DNA from: DASUUR01 sp036373975 | Lineage (GTDB): Bacteria > Patescibacteriota > Saccharimonadia > Saccharimonadales > Saccharimonadaceae | Direction: 5' to 3' | DNA: 53,247 nt | Assembly: GCA_036373975.1 (NCBI GenBank) | Contig: DASUUR010000050.1 | Location: 1-53,247, forward strand | Shown: positions 32,620-39,094 of the stretch, piece after piece | Layout of the letters: each line of letters begins with the position of its first letter | Position numbering within the stretch: the first letter of the stretch is position 1 | Program-made: the position numbers and the translations under genes | The notes under the pieces: model-generated | The model's input: the letters and a program-made list of their open reading frames with translations, nothing else | Database searches by the model: none | What the model was told of the DNA's origin: nothing

Positions 32620-33372
32620 TTAGGCCTTGGAGTCACGCTGGGCGTGCTTCAGTGCCTTCCTGATGATCGGAATGGCTCGTTGCGCTAGCGGCTTCACCCG
32701 CTCGTGCAAACCTGCGCCCCCAAGGACGAGGACGGGCACCTCCAACATCCTTTCTGGGTTCTTGGAACTGAGTGCCAGGCCAGCGGCATGCATGGCCATA
32801 GCGAGGCGTTGCGGGGTGGCTTCGACCTTGAGCAGGCGAACCATCGCGTTCAGCTCGTAGGGGCTGTGGCCGTGCAGCGCACCCACCGCTTCGCGCAGCC
32901 AGGCGCGCCCAGTGCGAACGTCGCCCTGCTCGCATTTCAGCAAGCCATGGAAGCTTCGCGTGGCTTGGTATTCGTGATCCAGGTTGAGCTTGTCCTGTGC
33001 GGATTTTGCGGTCTTCGCCGCTGCGCTCAACAATGTGGCCGAGTCGATGAAGAGTTGCTCGGCCAGCCTGAGCTTGCTCGGGTCGCCGGCGTGCAGACCC
33101 CAGTCCATCATCAGTTGTCCGCGATCTCGCTTGACGCGAGCGAGGTTGGCTCCGATCGATTTTTCGGTCGCTGTCACGAATGACTTGTCGGCCTCGCCGT
33201 AGTGCGCGGGCCCGTCGAGGCGCAAGGCAATGCCGAGCAGCTGATGGGCCTCGAAACGCTCCGGGTCTTTGTTGATTGCGTCACCAAGCATTCGCTTAGC
33301 TGCTGGTCGATTGCCCCGGTCGAGGAGTTCCCCAGCTTCTTTGACGTGCTGGTCGTAATCCGTCACGGTCAT
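32620..33372 (-). CDS. Orphan TPR-type helical protein (250 aa)
   Basis: The 250-residue product is built of helical hairpins with TPR character (HVKEAGELLDRGNRPAAKRML, AINKDPERFEAHQLLGIALR, and several more repeats up to about residue 190). TPR proteins are protein-binding scaffolds; the partner is unknown. The ATG at 33372 is chosen over upstream codons because GGAGG lies 6 nt before it. Its codons are rich in C and G at third positions compared with glyS, which starts about 100 bp away on the other strand. It has its own terminator. It shares the TPR-like character of the orphan at 32181, hinting at a related pair. Confidence 0.75.
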   Translation of the reverse strand: MTVTDYDQHVKEAGELLDRGNRPAAKRMLGDAINKDPERFEAHQLLGIALRLDGPAHYGEADKSFVTATEKSIGANLARVKRDRGQLMMDWGLHAGDPSKLRLAEQLFIDSATLLSAAAKTAKSAQDKLNLDHEYQATRSFHGLLKCEQGDVRTGRAWLREAVGALHGHSPYELNAMVRLLKVEATPQRLAMAMHAAGLALSSKNPERMLEVPVLVLGGAGLHERVKPLAQRAIPIIRKALKHAQRDSKA

Positions 33373-33462
33373 CACATGCCTCCAACTAGTTCTTGATCGG
33401 AACATAGCTATAGCAACACAGTTAATTGAATAAGTAAACTATCATACAGAGGTAGCATGTAG

Positions 33463-33468
33463 TATAAT
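33463..33468 (+). promoter_or_regulatory. -10 box of glyS
   Basis: A consensus TATAAT lies 10 nt before the ATG at 33479, giving a leader of at most a few nucleotides. It overlaps an in-frame ATG at 33467, which is therefore not the start. Confidence 0.55.
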
Positions 33469-33478
33469 GGCCGGTATT

Positions 33479-34906
33479 ATGGCACAGAATACTCCAGCAC
33501 TCGAAGATATCGTAAGCCTCGCAAAGCGTCGCGGCTTTATTTACCAAGGCTCTGAGATCTACGGTGGATTGGCGGGGACCTGGGACTATGGCCCCCTGGG
33601 AGTTTCCTTAAAGCGCAATATTATGCAGCTGTGGTGGCGCATGTTCGTTGACGAACGCGACGATATGTATGGTGTTGATGCGGCAATACTTATGAACCAA
33701 AAGGTATGGCAGGCGAGTGGTCACGTCGATACATTTGTTGACCCACTGTGTGAAGATATGGTGAACAAACGGCGCTACCGAACCGATCATATCTTAAAAG
33801 ATAAAGGCATCGATCCAACGGGCATGACTATGCAACAAATGGACGCTGCGATAATTGAAAATGGTATCAAGAGCCCTGATGGTAACCCCCTCAGCAAATC
33901 CCGCACCTTCAATATGATGTTCCGTACATTTGTGGGCCCAGCGCAAGGCGAGGAGGTAACCATTGGCGAGCCACTTGACGGGGACGGCGCGGGCAATAAC
34001 CTAGAGGGTCGCAAAGCCTTCACGTATGAGCAAAGCAGCGTTAGCTATTTGCGCCCTGAAACTGCCCAAGGTATCTTTACAAACTACAAAAATGTCGTTG
34101 ATAGTTTTTATCCAAATCTGCCTTTTGGTGTGGCGCAGCAGGGCAAGGCATTCCGCAACGAAATTAGCCCGCGTGATTTTGTATTCCGCAGTCGCGAATT
34201 CGAGCAAATGGAAATAGAATATTTCATTCACCCTGACACATGGGAGGCTGAATTTGAAAAATGGCGCGAACTTACCTGGGAGTGGTGCCGAGCACTTGGC
34301 CTTAAAGATGAAGACGTGCATGAACTTGAAGTACCCGCAGAAGATCGCGCACACTATAGCAAACGAACGCTCGATTTTGAATATCGTTTCCCGATTGGGC
34401 TTGAAGAGCTGTCTGGCTTAGCATATCGCACAGATTTTGATCTTGGTAATATTCAGCGTGAGAGTGGCAAAAATATGGAATACACTGTCAAAGGCACGAA
34501 TGAAAAGTTTATTCCCCATGTTATTGAGCCGACATTTGGTGTGGAGCGAGCAGTAATGGCTGCGCTCTCGGCGGCATATACTGAAGACGAAGTAAATGGC
34601 GAGAAACGAGTGTATTTGAAACTTCCGGAGCATCTTGCACCCGTTAAGTTTGCAGTTTCGCCACTTCTTAAGAATAAGCCTGAGCTGGTTGAGAAAGCAC
34701 GCGAAGTATATGGTGCTCTGAAAAAGAAATACGGTGCGGTTATGTGGGACGACAACGGCAATATCGGGAAGCGCTACCGCCGCCAAGATGAAATCGGTAC
34801 GCCGCACTGTGTTGTAATTGACTTCCAGACACTCGAAGACGGCACAGTAACGGTGCGCGATCGCGACACAACCGAACAAAAACGGGTTGCTAGCAGCGAG
34901 CTATAG
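33479..34906 (+). CDS. glyS: Glycyl-tRNA synthetase, dimeric type
   Basis: This class II synthetase charges tRNA-Gly. The 475-residue single-chain product is the alpha2 (archaeal/eukaryote-like) form, not the alpha2beta2 form of many bacteria. It has the N-terminal RRGFIYQGSEIYGGLAGTWDYGPLG, motif 2 KAFRNEISPRDFVFRSREFEQ, motif 3 region FIPHVIEPTFGVERAV and a C-terminal anticodon-binding domain ending with the nucleotide-binding-like VVIDFQTLEDGTVTVRDRD. It is placed between two minus-strand orphan units. Confidence 0.96.
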   Translation: MAQNTPALEDIVSLAKRRGFIYQGSEIYGGLAGTWDYGPLGVSLKRNIMQLWWRMFVDERDDMYGVDAAILMNQKVWQASGHVDTFVDPLCEDMVNKRRYRTDHILKDKGIDPTGMTMQQMDAAIIENGIKSPDGNPLSKSRTFNMMFRTFVGPAQGEEVTIGEPLDGDGAGNNLEGRKAFTYEQSSVSYLRPETAQGIFTNYKNVVDSFYPNLPFGVAQQGKAFRNEISPRDFVFRSREFEQMEIEYFIHPDTWEAEFEKWRELTWEWCRALGLKDEDVHELEVPAEDRAHYSKRTLDFEYRFPIGLEELSGLAYRTDFDLGNIQRESGKNMEYTVKGTNEKFIPHVIEPTFGVERAVMAALSAAYTEDEVNGEKRVYLKLPEHLAPVKFAVSPLLKNKPELVEKAREVYGALKKKYGAVMWDDNGNIGKRYRRQDEIGTPHCVVIDFQTLEDGTVTVRDRDTTEQKRVASSEL

Positions 34907-34914
34907 AAGAAATG

Positions 34915-34942
34915 AGGCCCTCCCCGAAGTCGGAAAGGGCCT
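34915..34942. terminator. Hairpin between glyS and a convergent orphan gene
   Basis: AGGCCCT (34915-34921) pairs with AGGGCCT (34936-34942), with a partly paired interior. It lies 8 nt after glyS and 14 nt after the minus-strand stop, serving both; a weak T-rich stretch follows on the minus strand. Confidence 0.6.
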
Positions 34943-34956
34943 TCCTGGAAGAGGAC

Positions 34957-35268
34957 TCACAGAGCCAATCGCGTCTCGATGCGACGACTGATATCGCGTG
35001 CTATCAAAATGCCTTCAACTCTGGCTTCTTCTCCGTTTGGGGGCTTTGGGTAGGTGTCAAGATCATCACTTACCTGTAGCACGCCGTCGTTATACGCATA
35101 GCTCCGGCCAAGGGTCTGGGTGTAGCTGGTGAGGTCATCCAGTAGGGCCTCAAGCCCACCTTTTCCCACCATGCTTTTCAACAGAAGGGTGTCCAACAGG
35201 AAGGTGAAGCGGATGCGATTCCTTCTTTTGTCGATGACAGCACTGAGGTATTGTGTGCGCTCAGTCAT
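34957..35268 (-). CDS. Orphan protein (103 aa)
   Basis: The 103-residue product alternates short strands and helices (RTQYLSAVIDKRRNRIRFTF, then GLEALLDDLTSYTQTLG and YNDGVLQVSDDLDTYPKPP). No family, membrane segment or signal peptide is recognised. GAAGGGA lies about 7 nt before the ATG and a minus-strand TATAGT (complement of 35298-35303) is the likely -10. It is flanked by a shared hairpin and belongs to the orphan units. Codon use leans to CTC, GCC and GAG relative to glyS and rnhA. Confidence 0.65.
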   Translation of the reverse strand: MTERTQYLSAVIDKRRNRIRFTFLLDTLLLKSMVGKGGLEALLDDLTSYTQTLGRSYAYNDGVLQVSDDLDTYPKPPNGEEARVEGILIARDISRRIETRLAL

Positions 35269-35372
35269 GGCACGTCCCTTCGTGAAGGTGGGATTTCACT
35301 ATACACATTAACAGCACCTTCTGCAATTACCCTCGATTGGGTAATTTATACGCAAATAGCCCTCTAAAACTG

Positions 35373-35378
35373 TATAAT
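35373..35378 (+). promoter_or_regulatory. -10 box of the RNase H fusion, leaderless geometry
   Basis: TATAAT ends 8 nt before the ATG at 35387, predicting transcription from about the start codon. Confidence 0.55.
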
Positions 35379-35386
35379 AATGAGCA

Positions 35387-36289
35387 ATGATTACTTACTA
35401 TACCGATGGTAGCTGTAGCCCTAACCCAGGCCCAGGGGGGTTTGCAGTTATTAAAAATATGCAGCCAGCAGTACTGGGCGCCGAGAAAGAATCGACCAAT
35501 ATTCGCATGGAAGGCAAGGCGATAATTGCGGCGCTGCGAGATGCTGGCGGTGCTGAGTGCCAAATCTACACCGATAGCGAATTCTGGATCAATGTCATTA
35601 CCAAATGGTCAATCGGCTGGGAAAAGAATGGCTGGAAGAAAAAAGGCGGCGAGATCAAGAATCTCGATATCGTTAAAGAGGTGTGCCCGCTATACCGCGA
35701 TTCCAATGCAGCCCTGACATGGGTGCGTGGACATGCGGACGACCCAGGCAATGAGCTCGCCGACGAATGGGCGAATATTGCCCGAGAACGGTTTGTGCGC
35801 GGCGAGTCGCTTACTATAGAGCCAGAGGCTACTCAGGAGCCAAAAAGCGTTGAAGAGCTCATAGAGCAATATCTTCCGGATGGTAAAATAATGCAAATCG
35901 CAACCGTGAGCGATCAGCAGCCCTGGATTTGCACGGTATACTATGTGCAAAGGGGCACCGATCTGTATTGGCTCAGTTTGCCCGATCGTCGCCACAGCCA
36001 AGAAATCGCAGCCCATAACAAGATTGCAATCGCAATTCCAATTAAATTTGACTCTCCGGTCATCGGCATCCAGGCAGAAGGAGCGGCAGGGGTAGTTGTA
36101 AACCATGACGAAATCGCCGAGGTCATGCAGCACTATGTGTCAAAATATGGTGAGGGTCAGGATTTCTATAACAATTTTGTAGCTGGTAAAAACAAACACC
36201 TTTTGTATAAGTGCAGTGCCAAAAAGTTTGTATTGTTTGATGAAGTAACCTTTGCGTCTGCCGAATCTCGCAAAGAATGGCTGCTCTAG
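35387..36289 (+). CDS. rnhA: RNase H fused to a PNPOx-like (FMN-binding split barrel) domain
   Basis: Residues 1-140 are a type 1 RNase H with its whole active site: Asp7 (YTDGSCSPNPGPGG), Glu42 (RMEGKAIIAAL), Asp63 (IYTDSEFWIN), His116 (WVRGHADD) and Asp126 (NELADEWAN). It cleaves RNA in RNA-DNA hybrids. Residues about 155-300 form a separate domain resembling pyridoxamine-phosphate-oxidase-like split barrels (MQIATVSDQQPWICTVYYVQRGTDLYWLS, then HSQEIAAHNKIAIAIPI), which bind flavin or F420 in known families. The linker is short and Glu-rich (EPEATQEPKSVEEL). The frame is continuous, so the fusion is real in this sequence. Its combined role is unknown. Confidence 0.88.
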   Translation: MITYYTDGSCSPNPGPGGFAVIKNMQPAVLGAEKESTNIRMEGKAIIAALRDAGGAECQIYTDSEFWINVITKWSIGWEKNGWKKKGGEIKNLDIVKEVCPLYRDSNAALTWVRGHADDPGNELADEWANIARERFVRGESLTIEPEATQEPKSVEELIEQYLPDGKIMQIATVSDQQPWICTVYYVQRGTDLYWLSLPDRRHSQEIAAHNKIAIAIPIKFDSPVIGIQAEGAAGVVVNHDEIAEVMQHYVSKYGEGQDFYNNFVAGKNKHLLYKCSAKKFVLFDEVTFASAESRKEWLL

Positions 36290-36342
36290 ACTTTGTAAAA
36301 ATTTGAGCGCATAATTACGATACAAAATTATTGGAGGGCAGT

Positions 36343-36759
36343 ATGGAGGTAGCAGTAAACTGGTGGGCAATAGTTCTTGCCGCACTTTCGTCAATGGCGG
36401 TTGGTTCAATTTGGTATGCAAAGTCGACATTCGGCAAAGAATGGATGCGGCTCATTGGTAAAACCGAGAAGCAGCTCAACCAAACAATGTGGCCTATAGT
36501 CATAACACTACTCGTGAGTTTTGTAACGGCCTTTGTACTGGCGCATGTTACGTATTTATCTAATAAATTCTTTGGCAATTCGTTCCTGCAAGATGCACTA
36601 AGTACGGCCTTTTGGCTTTGGCTCGGGCTGGTAGCAGCGCGGTTCCTAACGCATGATCTCTTTGAAAACCGACCTCTTAAGCTGACGGTTATGAATATTG
36701 GACACGAACTTATCACGCTACTTGTAATGGCCCTAATTATTGGCCTAATGCAACCGTAA
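36343..36759 (+). CDS. DUF1761 membrane protein
   Basis: The 138-residue product has four hydrophobic segments (about residues 6-26, 48-68, 84-102 and 113-136) and the N-terminal pattern NWWAIVLAALSSMAVGSIWYAKSTFGKEWMRLIG typical of DUF1761. Function is unknown. The ATG at 36343 is chosen because GGAGGG lies 5 nt before it. A perfect hairpin 13 nt after the stop is shared with the convergent orphan genes. Confidence 0.8.
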   Translation: MEVAVNWWAIVLAALSSMAVGSIWYAKSTFGKEWMRLIGKTEKQLNQTMWPIVITLLVSFVTAFVLAHVTYLSNKFFGNSFLQDALSTAFWLWLGLVAARFLTHDLFENRPLKLTVMNIGHELITLLVMALIIGLMQP

Positions 36760-36771
36760 TAAATGTATTCA

Positions 36772-36800
36772 GGGCGCTCCGTAGGGTGTACGGAGCGCCC
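36772..36800. terminator. 12-bp perfect hairpin between convergent genes
   Basis: GGGCGCTCCGTA (36772-36783) and TACGGAGCGCCC (36789-36800) are exact complements around GGGTG. It ends 5 nt from the minus-strand stop. Confidence 0.75.
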
Positions 36801-36805
36801 AGTGT

Positions 36806-37135
36806 TCACCGCGCGTCAACGAGCCAGTGGCTACTTTGGTAGTCCCAGCCCACGAACATCACAACCGGCCGACCCTCTTGGCGAGCTTTTTGGTTAAACT
36901 CGCCGAGACGGTCTGCTACGCCGATCAAGAAATCTCGAGTCGTTTCGCGTAGCACCTCTACCTACGGGATGCTCCTAAAGTTTGCCAAAGCTCGGATAAC
37001 CTGTATTGTCACATATTCAAAGGTTGTGTCATTCATGCCCTTGATCTGGACAACACGATAGCGTGGGCTACCTCTGAAGAGGAAGATTGCCTCCCCGGGC
37101 CTCAGGTCAACCGCGAACTCATCGGCGAGATCCAT
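36806..37135 (-). pseudogene. Orphan gene interrupted by an in-frame TAG
   Basis: From an ATG at 37135, preceded by AAAGGG 6 nt upstream, 57 codons lead to ANFRSIP and a TAG at 36964-36962. The same frame then stays open for 51 more codons (starting VEVLRETTRDFLIGVADRLG, ending WLVDAR) to a TGA at 36808-36806, just before the hairpin that closes the unit. The region after the TAG has normal protein composition and the same codon style, so the two halves look like one gene. Explanations are a nonsense mutation, a sequencing error, readthrough, or a second start at the GTG at 36955. No family is recognised. Confidence 0.6.
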
Positions 37136-37146
37136 CGAGATCCCTT

Positions 37147-37452
37147 TCACATTGTCAGCCAGTCGTCGTTGTCCAGCCCATTCTCCAGGAATTCTGGGAA
37201 CTGAGTTACGAACGTCCGTACATTGCGCAGCCGAGCTCGCATCCCATTCCGAAACTCTTGGAGCCGTTCTGGAGTTGGGAGTGACTCAGCGAGTAGTAGG
37301 TGGGCAAGTACGAAGCATGCAATATGCTTGTGACATGCTTCTGACATGGTTGCTGTCCGATGAATTGCACAAAGACGCTGACCACTTAAGGAGATCACGC
37401 CTTCGCGCCCATTATTTGTGTACTCAAGGCCTAGTACGCCAAAGTCTGACAT
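37147..37452 (-). CDS. Orphan protein (101 aa)
   Basis: The 101-residue product has a His/Cys-containing helical centre (MSEACHKHIACFVLAHLLLAESLP) and a charged C-terminus (NGLDNDDWLTM). No family is recognised. It starts at 37452; GAGAGG lies 11 nt upstream, further than ideal, and an out-of-frame ATG lies between. A minus-strand TATACT (complement of 37524-37529) is a possible -10. Its TGA overlaps or abuts the next gene of the unit, so the two are probably translated from one mRNA. Confidence 0.6.
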   Translation of the reverse strand: MSDFGVLGLEYTNNGREGVISLSGQRLCAIHRTATMSEACHKHIACFVLAHLLLAESLPTPERLQEFRNGMRARLRNVRTFVTQFPEFLENGLDNDDWLTM

Positions 37453-37545
37453 TTGCCATCACGCCTCTCACTTGTGCGGATCCCCATTTACTCTATAGAC
37501 TCCTATTAATAATGTAAACAGCTAGTATAAGCCCCCCAACCGAGC

Positions 37546-37551
37546 TATACT
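37546..37551 (+). promoter_or_regulatory. -10 box of the DUF4868 gene
   Basis: TATACT lies 31 nt before the ATG at 37583, leaving room for the GAGGG ribosome site at about 37575-37579. Confidence 0.45.
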
Positions 37552-37582
37552 AACAACAATTACAAACAAACAACGAGGGTAT

Positions 37583-38563
37583 ATGGAGCAAGAGCGAACT
37601 GATATTTTCCTGTGGGCAAATAATACTGATGCAATCAAGAATGAGCTTGATGTCGAGTTCTTTCTGTTTAATAAAAATTACACACCGTACACGGCTGGCT
37701 TTAGCGCAGAGCTGAACGCTCAAATCAAGCCTCTCTTTTTGTTTGAGCTTATGAACTTTGTCGCCAAAGGCGCTGGAATGGGCCTAAGTGTGCGCGAGTT
37801 TGAGATGAGTGAGACTGAAGAAAATGTACTGCTGCGTACGGAGCTCACCAAGGTGGGGCGTGCCGAAACTCTTATTCATACTATCGAGCATTCACGTTCC
37901 GAAATTGTACCGTTCTCGGAGCAAGATCATGAGTTCAAGCGACTGAAAGGGGTCGTTGCTCGTTTCTCGTATCAGAATAAACAGCATTTTTATGTTGTTA
38001 AGCTGCTGCAGCAGTCGCAGGTGTTGAAAGGCGCGACAGCCTGGGAGTTTACCGAGGGCAGTTTCCGGCCGTTTGTAGCCGATGCAGGACTAAAAATGCC
38101 GCCAGATAATCAAGTGCTTATTATTGATCGAGATATTTTTGTGTTCAGTCAGAGTAAATTTGAGCGACTGTTTGATTATGATTACAAAAAACAGGCACTT
38201 GCCGAAAAGAAAGCCAAAGAAATCTCAGCCAATTTCTCATTAAGCTTCCCTGAGGGCATGGACCTGCAAAGCCTTGTGCGTGAGCGTAAAAAGACTGTCA
38301 ATAAGCTTCAGAAGCTAGACCCAGCGCTCATAAAGCAAGATCAATTACTGGAACATGCCGATGAAATGGGCTTGGAGCTCATGGTTGATGATGCGGGCGC
38401 CATAATTATTATGGATGGCAATGATTTGGACATTTTTGTGAATCTTTTGAACGATGACTACGTGACCAGTGATGTAACCGGAATCCGCTACGAGATAAAA
38501 AGTAAGAAATCACTTGACGAAACCTCGGGTGAGCCGGATGCGCCTGCCCAGCTAGCGCAGTAG
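37583..38563 (+). CDS. DUF4868 (KwaB-like) protein
   Basis: The 326-residue soluble protein resembles DUF4868, the family of KwaB from the Kiwa anti-phage system. The pattern is an N-terminal variable half, then VVARFSYQNKQHFYVVKLL, the strand pair QVLIIDRDIFVFSQSKFERLFDY, a helical stretch (FPEGMDLQSLVRERKKTVNKL), and the C-terminal LNDDYVTSDVTGIRYEIKSKK, which fits the family's ending. The match is from memory and not to a specific sequence. KwaB normally works with the membrane protein KwaA; no KwaA-like gene is adjacent (the DUF1761 protein upstream is a different family and is separated by the orphan unit). A role in defence is therefore a hypothesis. Confidence 0.6.
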   Translation: MEQERTDIFLWANNTDAIKNELDVEFFLFNKNYTPYTAGFSAELNAQIKPLFLFELMNFVAKGAGMGLSVREFEMSETEENVLLRTELTKVGRAETLIHTIEHSRSEIVPFSEQDHEFKRLKGVVARFSYQNKQHFYVVKLLQQSQVLKGATAWEFTEGSFRPFVADAGLKMPPDNQVLIIDRDIFVFSQSKFERLFDYDYKKQALAEKKAKEISANFSLSFPEGMDLQSLVRERKKTVNKLQKLDPALIKQDQLLEHADEMGLELMVDDAGAIIIMDGNDLDIFVNLLNDDYVTSDVTGIRYEIKSKKSLDETSGEPDAPAQLAQ

Positions 38564-38577
38564 TCACCAGAATAAGA

Positions 38578-38583
38578 TATACT
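38578..38583 (+). promoter_or_regulatory. -10 box of the orphan gene at 38619
   Basis: TATACT lies 35 nt before the ATG; TAAGGAG (38608-38614) serves as ribosome site. Confidence 0.5.
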
Positions 38584-38618
38584 AACTACGGCTGTCTTCG
38601 AAGGGTGTAAGGAGTGGC

Positions 38619-38984
38619 ATGGAGCCAATCGAAACTTTGCTTGTCCGTTTCAATCTGACACAGCAGATGCTTCAGGGCGTGCCCGCCGAAAAACTGCAGC
38701 TCAGGCGGGTCAAAGAGCTTAAGGAGCTGGCCCTGAACGATCAGGCGGCGCTTTCGCTTGCATTTGCACAACTGGTGTTGGCAAGCGCGGCCTGCGGCAA
38801 CCCCGTGGTGATGCAATACGTTGAACAGCTGACGCCGTTCTTCTCGGCGCAACCTTGGTACAACCCGACGGTGGCGATGGATATCGAGTTGCCACTGCCC
38901 GAAGAAGCTTGCCTCAGGGTTGCGGAATGCCTTGAGCAGGCTATTGCTAGCTACACCAAGCTGTACGCACGGCTGGCGACCTAA
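38619..38984 (+). CDS. Orphan helical protein (121 aa)
   Basis: The 121-residue product is helical throughout (EKLQLRRVKELKELALNDQA, LAFAQLVLASAACGNPVVMQ, ACLRVAECLEQAIASYTKLY) with no membrane segment and no recognised family. It has TAAGGAG before the start, its own -10 and a 3' hairpin. Codons such as CTG, GCC, GCG and CAG dominate, unlike the KwaB-like gene 55 nt upstream and the helicase downstream. It is another orphan unit, here on the plus strand. Confidence 0.72.
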   Translation: MEPIETLLVRFNLTQQMLQGVPAEKLQLRRVKELKELALNDQAALSLAFAQLVLASAACGNPVVMQYVEQLTPFFSAQPWYNPTVAMDIELPLPEEACLRVAECLEQAIASYTKLYARLAT

Positions 38985-38999
38985 TGCACCATAACGGCC

Positions 39000-39028
39000 G
39001 GGGTCGGTAGGCTATCTCTGCCGACCCC
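39000..39028 (+). terminator. Hairpin after the orphan gene at 38619
   Basis: GGGGTCGG (39000-39007) pairs with CCGACCCC (39021-39028), extended by TAG/CTG pairs with one G-T. No T run follows. Confidence 0.65.
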
Positions 39029-39082
39029 AATCAATCTGTTGTAAATTATATCAAAAACTCTAGTACTTGGGCGACTTACGGT

Positions 39083-39088
39083 TACAAT
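39083..39088 (+). promoter_or_regulatory. -10 box of the PIF1-like helicase gene, leaderless geometry
   Basis: TACAAT ends 6 nt before the ATG at 39095. Confidence 0.5.
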
Positions 39089-39094
39089 AACAAT

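Noticed and set aside
32704..33183. Long plus-strand frame opposite the TPR-type orphan gene
   Set aside because: It is the shadow of a GC-rich gene; the minus-strand gene has GGAGG at the start and its own terminator.
36343..36759. The DUF1761 protein as the missing KwaA
   Set aside because: It has the N-terminal pattern of DUF1761 and is separated from the KwaB-like gene by a convergent orphan unit with a hairpin.
37152..37517. Plus-strand frame of 121 codons opposite the minus-strand orphan genes
   Set aside because: No ribosome site or promoter, and it spans the minus-strand gene borders; the minus-strand set has a -10 and a hairpin.
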